Source: Jaenimonas drosophilae (lineage: Eukaryota > Euglenozoa > Kinetoplastea > Trypanosomatida > Trypanosomatidae). From it: a stretch of DNA of 64,000 nt. The notes below the pieces were generated by a model. It had not been told where the DNA came from. It did not search any database and worked only from the letters and a program-made list of their open reading frames with translations. Location: contig JASAON010001616.1 in assembly GCA_030849065.1 (NCBI GenBank), positions 37,382 through 101,381 on the forward strand. The letters are read 5' to 3'. Position 1 is the stretch's first letter, and every line of letters begins with the position of its first letter. Position numbers and translations under genes: made by a program. Below, piece by piece: positions 47,204-56,065 of the stretch.

Positions 47204-49994
47204 CAAGCTCCTCTGATTGAGCAGTGTGCTGCGCTGCAAGCTGGCGGACAGCTTCTTCAGCAGCAGCGAGGGCTGCACGCAGGCGTTCGTTGTCCGACTT
47301 CAGCGCATCTGCATCTTCAGTAGAGGGAGCAGTAGTCGCTCCACTGGTTCGTTCAGCATTTTGAAGATGTTGAAGATTATCCTTTTCTTGTTGCAGTTCT
47401 TGAACGCACTCCTGTGCTTCCGTAAGCCGGGCTGCCATGGAATTCAAGGCTTCTTGAAGATTAGAAATTTCAGCTGCCGAGTTGGCCACGTTGGATCGGT
47501 CGTGGGTAGTGGTGGCATCCTGCTGCAGCTTCGCCACTTCACCTCGGTAGTGGGCCAGCTCATCTTTGAGTGCGCGATTCTGGGCTTGGGTGAGATCAAG
47601 CTCCGTTTTCAAGGCCTCCATGAGTTGCGGCTGCACTAAACTTGATGCCTCTGAAGTTCCAACTGGGTGTGTTGCTAACTGTTGCGTGTGAATGTGGGCG
47701 TCGTCGCTAGTTGCCGACTGACCCTTCAGAGCGGTAACTTGTGTCTGCAGCTCGTTTCTTTCGATAATCTGCTCCGCCAACTTCGTTTCTAATTCTGCAT
47801 TGCGGTCCTCCTCTGCAGCAAGCCGGGCAGCGAGGGCATCCACCGCCTCTCGAAGGTTTGAAATCTCAGCCATTGCTGCATCATGGGGGGAGTCGCTCTC
47901 TGTAGGGTTCACTATTGCGGGGTGATTCATCTGGCGTTGTTGCAATGTCAGACGCAGTTCGTCAAGCTCACGGTGGCAGTGCTCCAGCTCTTCCTGGAGG
48001 GTCCGTTTCTGTGCCTGAGTGAGTTCCAGCTCCGTCCTCAACGCCTCAACCAGTGGTGATTGCTCCAGTGATGGAGATGCAGAGGGCGTACTTGCGGTGG
48101 GCGAAGCGGACTCTTCATGCACAGTTGTGGATGTGTTTCGCTGATTCTCTAGCTCAGTGTTGTGCTTCTGTAGGTCATCCAGTGCCAGCATCTTCTCTGC
48201 TAACTTCGTCTCTAGTTCCGCACGGCGGTCCTGCTCGTCTGCAAGTTGTGCGGCCAGGGAATCAAGCGCCGCACGAAGATTGGAAATCTCTACCTCGGCA
48301 CTGTAGTCGTCCTCAACGTTGGCCAGCGGCTGTACGCTGGCAGAGGCTTGCACTTCCAGTAGAGCGCACTTCTCCTGCATCTGCGTGAGGTCTCTCTGCA
48401 AGGCATCCAGCTCCGCTTGTAGCGTTCGCTTCTGTTCCTGCGTAAGCTCCAGCTCAATCTTTAGCGCTTCAACAAGCGGTGGCTGAGGAGCACCTTCCGA
48501 GGCTTCACTAGAATTCACGATCGGTGCATTCACGGCTGTGGAGTTCTGCTCACGAAGACGCTCATTCTCTTCCTGAGCGTGCCGAAGAGCCGCCTGTGCG
48601 GTTGCCAAGTCCTCTGCTGTCTGCGAAGCCTGACGTGTTGTCTCCTGGAGATCATTCATAAGGGATTCCACCTGTGTTCTTCGCAGGGAGTTGGCCTCTT
48701 CCGACAGACCAACCTCATCAGAAAAGTTCCTGACGACCTCCTCCAGTTGCTTGAGCTGCTGCTCTGAGAGACGCAGTTGATGAAGTGCGGCATCCTTCTC
48801 TGCGCAGGCGGCCAGCAACTTTTCCCGAAGCGGCTGAGCCTCCAGTACAGCTGCCTCAAGTGGCTGCTCTTTGGATCGCAGATCGTGGTAGGCCGCGTGA
48901 GCCTCTTCGAGTTGCTTCTCAAGAGACTCACGGTCCTGCACCATCGCCGCCAACTCCTCGGGGGTGATACCTGCCAGGGCAGCCATTTGATTGGTAAGAG
49001 ACGCGGCGTTCTCCTTCAGCAGATCCAACTCTGCAGCAAGCTGCTCTCTCTCCTCAGCCCAAGTGGCACGCTCTGCATTGAAGAGCTCGAGAGAAGCGTT
49101 GTGCTCTGCTTGAAGTGCATCGTGCTGCTGGCGAAGCTGATCGAGCTGAGCACATAGTGCATCCACATATGCTGAGTCAGAAGAGCCTGCAGTATCTGTT
49201 GGATGTGCTGCACTTCCCCGCGGACTCATTGACCCACCATCCTGCTGATTGTGCAGTTCGGCAGAGCGGCAACGTTCCTGGAGCTCACGAATCAGGCTCT
49301 CCTTTGCCTGGAGATCTGCCTGCAGGACGGAGACCAGATTGGAAGCGCTACTCTCATGTTCGTGTGTACCATCCTCCCCAAGACGACGAGCCTGGCGATC
49401 ACGGCATTGTTGCGCATCCAGCTCTGCCCGCAAAGTTGCCACGGACTGGTGCAGACCATTAATGATGCTCGTGTACTTTTCGCTGTGGCGATTCTGGGTT
49501 TCTGCGTTCATGTATTGTGTGTGGAGCTCCTGTTTCAACCGACCAACCTCTTCGCGGTACTCATCCCGTTTCTGATAGGCTTGGCGCAGATGCGAGTGAA
49601 CGCTCTTTCCTTCATGTTGCAGACGAGATGCGTGGTTATAGAGCTCTGCGAAGGACATCGTATCCAAGCTCTTGCCAGAGAGAGAGGCATAGGCTGCCCA
49701 TTGACTGCCATCAGGCCCTGCACTCGTATTCAACGCGCTGGTGGAGTTGTAGACGGAAGATGAATAGGGGGCTACAAGTGACGTGCTAGCTCCGCCGTAG
49801 GAAGCACGCCGCTGGCGTGCTACGCCATCATCTGAGATAAATGATGCAGCACCACTTGTCCTGGATAGTCCTTGTGGAGCCGCATGATGAGCAAGTTCGC
49901 GGACGCTGATTGGCCGTGGAAGAGCTCCAGGTGACGATGCTCCATCAATGAAGCGCGACTCAAACACGCTCTCTGACTGAGATCGTGGATGCAT
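47204..49994 (-). CDS. Giant coiled-coil repeat protein, N-terminal part (continues in 42097-47201)
   Basis: I start at the ATG at 49994 (M-H-P-R-S-Q-S-E-S); the open frame extends 19 codons further but only to a TTG. Residues 1-110 are Ser/Ala/Arg-rich and probably disordered. From residue 115 the chain is coiled coil (F-A-E-L-Y-N-H-A-S-R-L-Q). Three diverged units of about 140 residues follow between 48490 and 47440. Each contains a phrase like V-E-A-L-K-I-E-L-E-L-T-Q-E-Q-K-R and another like E-I-S-N-L-R-A-A-L-D-S-L-A-A-Q-L. The frame enters the repeat phrase A-A-L-A-A-A-E-E-A-V-R-Q-L-A-A-Q-H just before the gap. With the C-terminal part the protein exceeds 2600 residues. I do not recognise a named family. 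Confidence 0.83.
47440..48490 (-). repeat. Three diverged coding repeats of about 140 codons
   Basis: Equivalent phrases begin near 48488, 48066 and 47636, spaced 422 and 430 nt, on the minus strand. They are older and much more diverged than the 885-bp units in the same gene. Confidence 0.7.
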
Positions 49995-50288
49995 GTTTGG
50001 GCCGTCGGTCCACGGATAGAAAGTATGAGCGCGGCCGCGGAATTTCAGCAAGGGTTCAAGCTAATGGTGGTTAGCCTCTTCCGTAGGGAAGAATATGGAG
50101 ATCCTTCCAAGATAATGGCAAAAACAAAAAGTAATGAATGATTTGCAAGGGGGTTCACGGTTGACAAAGACTGCAACCAGTGAAGACATCAGAGTATTTC
50201 GTTTACCTCAACCTCATGAGTGGCATCTTATGCTGCCCCTCAGATACGTGCGATAGTTGTGTGAAGGACAGTCAGGCAGATGAGCCAA

Positions 50289-51398
50289 TCAGCTGGCGCT
50301 GTGGTCAACAATCATCACATCTCCATCCTGCATGATGTACTGGTCATTCACGACCGTCATTTGCATTTCTGCCGACTCAAGGTTGGGCTTCTTGATGAAC
50401 GCATCCCATTGCATCACCTTCGCGCGGATGAAATGCTTAGAGAAGTCTGAGTGAATGGCACCAGCCGCCTCTTTGGCGGTCTCTCCCTCGCCAATGGACC
50501 ACCCATGAGACATGAGCGGCCCAACGGTAAAGAACGACTGCAGCAACAGAAGCTCGCGGTACACTCGTCGAAGAAGGACCTCTCCGCACGGTGCACTGAT
50601 ATCGTACTCCTGAAGGAAGGTGAGCTGGTCCTCCCGACTCAATTGGGAAGTCTGCTCCTCAATCGCTGCACTAACCCGGCACGTTCGCTCCGCACCAAAC
50701 TCCTTCTCCACCTCCGCAGTGAAGGCATTCCCCTTATTCACGGATTCCTCGTCCACGTTTAGAACGAGAAGCATCGGCTTACTTGACAGAAGCTGATATG
50801 ATTGCATCCACGCCACAGCCTCACCAGTGCTCCGTCGTCGTAGAAGATCTCCTCCTGGCTTTCCGTCCTCCAGCCACTCCTTCAAGGTCTTGAGGAAGGC
50901 GATCTCAGGGTCAGAGCCTTTTCGAGTTCGAACAGCCTTACTAAGCCTCTTCTCTACCGCCTCTAGGTCAGACAAGATGAGCTCATTCTGAATAACACGA
51001 ATATCATCCAACGGGTGGGGAGTGTCGAAGCCCTCTTTTTCACATTCAAAACACCGCACCATGTGCATCACCACCCCACACTGACGAATGTTGGAGAGAA
51101 ACATATTCCCCAGTCCTGCACCCTTGGATGCCCCGGCAATCAGCCCAGCCACATCCACCAAATCCATCTCGACGTCAACAACCTTGGAAGCCCCAGTGAA
51201 TTTGGCCAAGCTGCGGAGTCGTTCATCCACCACAGACACCTTGGCAACGTTTGGGTCAATGGTGCAAAAGGGAAAGTTCCCCGTCTTGGCTTGTTGACTG
51301 GCGGTGAGCGCGTTGAAGAAGGTTGACTTGCCTACGTTAGGTAAACCAATGATACCTGCGCCATGACGCTTTAGGCAAGACCTGGTCCACCCTAGCAT
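50289..51398 (-). CDS. YchF/OLA1-type P-loop ATPase
   Basis: The start is set at the ATG at 51398, giving 369 residues. An ATG at 51605 is also in frame, but the added 69 residues are rich in Cys, Trp, Ile and His and look like UTR. G1 is G-L-P-N-V-G-K-S (18-25), G3 is D-V-A-G-L-I-A-G, and the region after it has G-A-S-K-G-A-G-L-G-N, the YchF hallmark. The G4 position reads N-V-D-E, not N-K-x-D, which is why this family prefers ATP. A TGS-like domain closes the protein (A-A-G-A-I-H-S-D-F and Y-I-M-Q-D-G-D-V). The N-V-D-E form and short length look closer to bacterial or organellar YchF than to cytosolic OLA1. The start (MLGWTRSCLKRHG) could be a short mitochondrial signal. It associates with ribosomes in other organisms. 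Confidence 0.9.
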   Translation of the reverse strand: MLGWTRSCLKRHGAGIIGLPNVGKSTFFNALTASQQAKTGNFPFCTIDPNVAKVSVVDERLRSLAKFTGASKVVDVEMDLVDVAGLIAGASKGAGLGNMFLSNIRQCGVVMHMVRCFECEKEGFDTPHPLDDIRVIQNELILSDLEAVEKRLSKAVRTRKGSDPEIAFLKTLKEWLEDGKPGGDLLRRRSTGEAVAWMQSYQLLSSKPMLLVLNVDEESVNKGNAFTAEVEKEFGAERTCRVSAAIEEQTSQLSREDQLTFLQEYDISAPCGEVLLRRVYRELLLLQSFFTVGPLMSHGWSIGEGETAKEAAGAIHSDFSKHFIRAKVMQWDAFIKKPNLESAEMQMTVVNDQYIMQDGDVMIVDHSAS

Positions 51399-51838
51399 GG
51401 AACCTTTGTTGTGGGAATCGAGCTGTGCAACAGCACAGGCCCTCCAATCACACCTAACTATGAGCCAATAATCGAAGGGGGACAGGAAGACATGAATACA
51501 AATCCGCAGCGTTGAGTCAACGTGAAGGATTACAATTTGGGTTAAGATTCCCCATTGAAAGTGCGCTGATATTGTGTAGGGACAAAAGACACGTGTTTGC
51601 ACCATTTGCCGTCAACAAAAGGTATGAGTCAGGTGGAGGGACGGTTTGGGAAGAGGAAAGAGTGTGTGCTCGGGCTTCCAGCCCACAATCGGCAATTCAA
51701 TAAGATTGCCATGATGATGGAAGAAAGAGAAGGAAATGGCTATGGTATATTGTGTCGTCTGCCGACTCGAAGCCATCCAAAAGAAGTACAACTTCAACAA
51801 AAATAACACTCCATCATCGTCCTACCTGCACTTCTGGT
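51399..51838. other. Intergenic spacer
   Basis: This 440-nt spacer contains an in-frame upstream ATG (51605) of the YchF gene that I consider UTR. Nothing else was recognised. Confidence 0.5.
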
Positions 51839-54800
51839 CTAGTCAAGCTCCAGCAAGAGCTCATCAGGCTCCTCACCCTCCTGAACGAGACCCCCACCCA
51901 CTACGAAGGCCATCACCACTTCGCCATCCAGGCTAACACGGTGGAAGCCCTCCAACGCATTGACATGCTCTTGACCAAGGCTGGGGTCATTCACGACCAA
52001 GTTGCCCTCGTAGGCATCTAGTACATCCCCCTCATGCAGAGGGAAATCATGGCCAACCCACAGGAAAACTCTGCACGCCCCATCGGTATCGCTACCGCAG
52101 ACTGTTGGCGGAGCTACAACTGCATAAGCCTGATCAAGCCGAAGATCTGCCATGCCAATCACGTCAGTTAGGGCTGGCTGGTCGAAGGGGAACTCGTAGA
52201 CCACCACATCGGACAAGCTACCCTCGTGTGGGTTGTTGTGTACGCCGGCAGCGGATGGGATCGCAAGAGCCTTCATGGAGGGACGAGCAATTGGGAGCTC
52301 ATCTTGGCTGCCCACTCCCACATTCAATGCTGCCTCCCGTGCACGTTTGCGCGCCGTGCCAGACTGTTCGGCGCTACTTCCCTCTGCATCCTCCACACGA
52401 GACGACGGGTGAGCGGAGGTGGTGGTTCCGTTGGCCAGCATCTCTTGTGTGTCTGGCAGGTCACCCCAGAGCGGATCGCGTGTGGTAAGCTTCACAGCGC
52501 CAGTCTTCTTCTTGGACAGGCGGTGTTTGTGCAACACCTCTCCAAGCTCATCAGCTGAGGTGATAAGTTTCGTTGGAGCTGAAAGAGGAAGAAATTTGAC
52601 GGGCACGAAGTCAACGGTGACGCCGTTGTTGTTGAGGCTCTTGTGTGGCTCCTCACGATAGAAGTCGTGAAGAACCAGCTGCTCCCACTGTGCCTTGGCG
52701 CGTTCTATCAGCACCTGGTGCATCCCGCTGGATTGGTCCACGTAGAAGTACGAGCTTAACCGGAGTCCTGAAGCTGTGGAAGAGGCATCTCGAAGCATAA
52801 AACCGTAGCAAAGACGCTTATCAATACGTAGAGGTTTTTGGTCGCTGATCACCTGCGTGTGTGCGTTGATGACGTTGCACGAGTCTTCCTCGGCATGCGG
52901 ATTCCCTCCAGGACCACGAAACAAGGCTGCCAGCCGATACGTGAAGGGGAAGGCGTAGGTAGTTGAGTACGGAACGAGTGCATAGGCCTTGTTCAGGGAG
53001 GGATGACTGAGGTGCTTCTCCCAGAGACCCAAGTTCACGTAGAAGCCAGCATTGGGGCTGCAGATGTTTCGTTTTGCGCGAACCAAGTCATAGGCTCGAT
53101 CGTAGGTGACACCTTGCTTCCAAATGAGGTAGGCAATGACGAGGCTGCAGGAGCGGGAGACACCTTGGTGGCAGTGAATCATCACCTTGCCACCCGCCTC
53201 CTTCGTGGACTCAATGAAGGCATTCACGAGCGGAAATAGAGAGAAGATGGGCTCGTCTGGTGAATCACAAACGTAGAGGGGTAGGTAGCTAAACTGATGA
53301 GGGAAGAGATTGGGGATGTCGAAGGCCACCGTGTTGACGATGGCGGTGACGCCCTTCGCTCGAAGTTGGGCCCGATCACGCGCCGCCTCTTCACCCCCAA
53401 CAAAGAGGTAAGGTAGCACCTCTGTCGCCTCGGGTGCGGCCAACTTGAGACGAAGCGCGCGCTCTTCGTATGCCTCGCGCTCATCTGTGTCATTTGGAGC
53501 TGCAGAAGCGGCTGTGCCAAAGCTCTTCGGCTTCAGCTGTAGCGAGGGGATAGCCATGGGGGGAGTGTTGTTGTGTGACTCCCCAGCAAGGCCAAGATTC
53601 TGGAAGGAGAGGGGCTTCATACCGGCAATTGGAGCCGTTCGAGGGATTGCCTCATCCCTCGCGCTATCCGCTGGCGAAGGCCCTGGACGGGTATCAGTCG
53701 TGTGGCCCTCTGGTCGCCCTCGTGCGCTTCCTCTGCTTGTGGCGACGCTTTGCTGCGTGTGGCCACTGTTCTGTGGAGGTACTTTTCGAGTGTCAAAGAA
53801 GTGGAACCGTGAACGATGAGACTCGTCACTGAGGGGCAGTGGCGGTATCACTACCCCACTGGGCGATTGATAGGCGCTGGGAAGACGAAAGGCGGCTGCA
53901 CCTTTGGGCTGGCCAGCGGCACTACGCGGGGTGGGAGCACCGCTGCGTGGGGTACCACCAAATGAGGAGAGACGCCCAGAGTTGGGGAATCCTCCACGAA
54001 TGTTGCGAATACCGTGAAGTACTCGCAGTACGGCATTACGTGCATAGACGTCCATGGCCGCTGACGCAGATAGAGATGAGCTAAGAACGGGGCTTGAGGC
54101 GAGAGAATTATTTCGTCCGCTTTCGAGGACAGTTACTCCTTCCACAATGATGCGGCCAATGGTAGCTGGAGAAGTGGGCTCCGACTGAAGCGCACCTCCT
54201 CGTGGCTGACCCATACGTGGGGTAGCATCACCTGTTGCACTTGTCGAGCACACTGCCCGTGGAGAGATGGACGAAGGCGATGCACCTCCGCAGTTGAAGA
54301 ATAGCTGCGCAAGGAGCATCGGGTGTTCGTTGAGGGCCTGCTCCAGCTGAATAGCGTAGAGAACAGCAACTGCAGGGACAAGAGGGTGTGCACGTCGACC
54401 AGAGAGAAGGTGAAGACTGTAGCGGAAGTGGCGTCCACGTCGCAGGTCCACCGTGGGTCGTTCAAGGTCACTGGCAAATGGCACAGCTAAGCCACGTGGA
54501 GTGAAGAGGTTCAGCATCTCCGTCGCCCAGGATGGCACGGCTGCATCTGCAGTTGGGGAATCCTCTGCGTGGGGAGTTAAGGGTGAAGCGCTGGAGCTGT
54601 GGGCACTTGTCCGCGGTCCGATGTCAGTCGAGCGTACACGTTGAATGTGCAACACCAGGTACGTTTCGGTAGATTTCATCTCCGCAACATGCGGACGGGA
54701 TAGTACGACGGGTTCAATCTCCACAGCATTTGCTGCTGAGGGGTCCGAGAGCAATGATGACACGAGAGGGTCAGGCGTCGCATATGGCCGCTTATAGGTG

Positions 54801-55273
54801 AAGTTTAGTGCCGAAAGGGGAAGTGGCTTGATGGTGGTCCGCGCAGATCCACCACGCGGAGTAAACGCACTCGACGTTGACATGCCACAGTTACTGGATT
54901 TGCCCGAAGCGGTTCGCTGGCGTAGCTCGTCTGCATTTACGGAAGTGCCATCGCCCACGTCCGACTTCACCCGTCGCGCGGAGTACGGCGGACCTCGGTG
55001 AACCAAACGATACGCCTTGATATTGTGCTCCACGTGGGAGTAGGCATTCCACGGGGCAGCTACGGAGGTCGCAGCTGCCTCAGATGAACCCTCACTTGCT
55101 ACAGCATCTGCAGCGGCAGCCACGTCAACGCCGGTATTTGTGCGAGAGTGTGTGTGTTGGGCCATTACTGAATCCACCATTTTCTGAAATGTGGTCATGT
55201 CGATGGCGGGAGATCCGCCAAGGACATCATGGAAATTTGGTGGTAGAGCATCGGTACAGACTGTGTTGCCCAT
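51839..55273 (-). CDS. Dual-specificity phosphatase with gelsolin-like C-terminus, predicted N-myristoylated
   Basis: I take the ATG at 55273, giving 1144 residues; the frame opens earlier only at TTG. The N-terminus M-G-N-T-V-C-T fits the myristoylation pattern, and Cys6 could be palmitoylated, which suggests membrane or flagellar attachment. Residues 30-620 are Ser/Pro/Arg-rich with few ordered segments. The phosphatase domain lies at about 635-770. Its signature is H-C-H-Q-G-V-S-R-S with catalytic Cys701, followed by A-Y-L-I-W and A-K-R-N-I-C-S-P-N, typical of MAP-kinase-phosphatase-like DSPs. The C-terminal 120 residues contain V-F-L-W-V-G-H, a gelsolin-repeat phrase. A DSP followed by a gelsolin-like domain is also known in plant MKP1. 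The substrate is unknown; a MAP kinase is the obvious candidate. Confidence 0.87.
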   Translation of the reverse strand: MGNTVCTDALPPNFHDVLGGSPAIDMTTFQKMVDSVMAQHTHSRTNTGVDVAAAADAVASEGSSEAAATSVAAPWNAYSHVEHNIKAYRLVHRGPPYSARRVKSDVGDGTSVNADELRQRTASGKSSNCGMSTSSAFTPRGGSARTTIKPLPLSALNFTYKRPYATPDPLVSSLLSDPSAANAVEIEPVVLSRPHVAEMKSTETYLVLHIQRVRSTDIGPRTSAHSSSASPLTPHAEDSPTADAAVPSWATEMLNLFTPRGLAVPFASDLERPTVDLRRGRHFRYSLHLLSGRRAHPLVPAVAVLYAIQLEQALNEHPMLLAQLFFNCGGASPSSISPRAVCSTSATGDATPRMGQPRGGALQSEPTSPATIGRIIVEGVTVLESGRNNSLASSPVLSSSLSASAAMDVYARNAVLRVLHGIRNIRGGFPNSGRLSSFGGTPRSGAPTPRSAAGQPKGAAAFRLPSAYQSPSGVVIPPLPLSDESHRSRFHFFDTRKVPPQNSGHTQQSVATSRGSARGRPEGHTTDTRPGPSPADSARDEAIPRTAPIAGMKPLSFQNLGLAGESHNNTPPMAIPSLQLKPKSFGTAASAAPNDTDEREAYEERALRLKLAAPEATEVLPYLFVGGEEAARDRAQLRAKGVTAIVNTVAFDIPNLFPHQFSYLPLYVCDSPDEPIFSLFPLVNAFIESTKEAGGKVMIHCHQGVSRSCSLVIAYLIWKQGVTYDRAYDLVRAKRNICSPNAGFYVNLGLWEKHLSHPSLNKAYALVPYSTTYAFPFTYRLAALFRGPGGNPHAEEDSCNVINAHTQVISDQKPLRIDKRLCYGFMLRDASSTASGLRLSSYFYVDQSSGMHQVLIERAKAQWEQLVLHDFYREEPHKSLNNNGVTVDFVPVKFLPLSAPTKLITSADELGEVLHKHRLSKKKTGAVKLTTRDPLWGDLPDTQEMLANGTTTSAHPSSRVEDAEGSSAEQSGTARKRAREAALNVGVGSQDELPIARPSMKALAIPSAAGVHNNPHEGSLSDVVVYEFPFDQPALTDVIGMADLRLDQAYAVVAPPTVCGSDTDGACRVFLWVGHDFPLHEGDVLDAYEGNLVVNDPSLGQEHVNALEGFHRVSLDGEVVMAFVVGGGLVQEGEEPDELLLELD

Positions 55274-56065
55274 GGCTACCGCGCTGATACACCGTTGGTG
55301 GCGAGTGCGAGTGTGAGGTGGCAAACACCGGGTGGGTAATTGGAAGGTTACACAGAGGAAACGATGGTACGAACAGAAAGAAGCCTGTGTGGTACTAAAT
55401 ATTCTTTTCTATAGCGGATGGCAGGCACTTGGAGTTATTGGTGCTTTGCTTTTAAGAGAAAACAGATCAGTTCGACCGAGCGGTACAGGAGGACAGCAGC
55501 AAAGCCTCCAGATATCTAACCAAAGATAGCTGTGTTCGCAATGAATGGATGTTCACAACTACTAAGCTATGACAGAAAATATATACGAGGGTGCAAGAGA
55601 TAAAGGTTAGTTATCAATTGAATCATCCGATGAACTACCTCACGCACTAAATGACTAGCAAGGCCGACGTCTCACTTCGCCGGCACGCAGATGATGATAT
55701 GATGAAGGGCAGCACGCCAGTTCTCGCGTGCTCAACACCGTGAAGTTGTACATTTTCTAAACATCCAAGGTGTCAAAAACTGAGCTCCAAAACGGCAGCC
55801 AGTGAATCGTCATCTTAACCACAGGAAAGAAGGGAGACAACTTCTATCCTTTTCCATACTTCCCCTAATGTGGAAGACGCGACGTTGCAAGTGTCATGAT
55901 GAGCACGTGCATATGTACATTAACCAGACAACTCAATTCGCAAGGCCCATAGCGCAAAGAAATCGTTCATTCTCATGGTTGTTCCATCACAAGCATTTTG
56001 CTTGTGTATCGTTGAGTGAACATGAATGAGCAAAAGTTAGTGAAGTGACAAAAGGCTCTGACTCC
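55274..56065. other. Intergenic spacer
   Basis: This 792-nt spacer holds the 3' UTR of the PFR/SH3 gene and the 5' region of the phosphatase gene. No gene or RNA was recognised. Confidence 0.5.
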
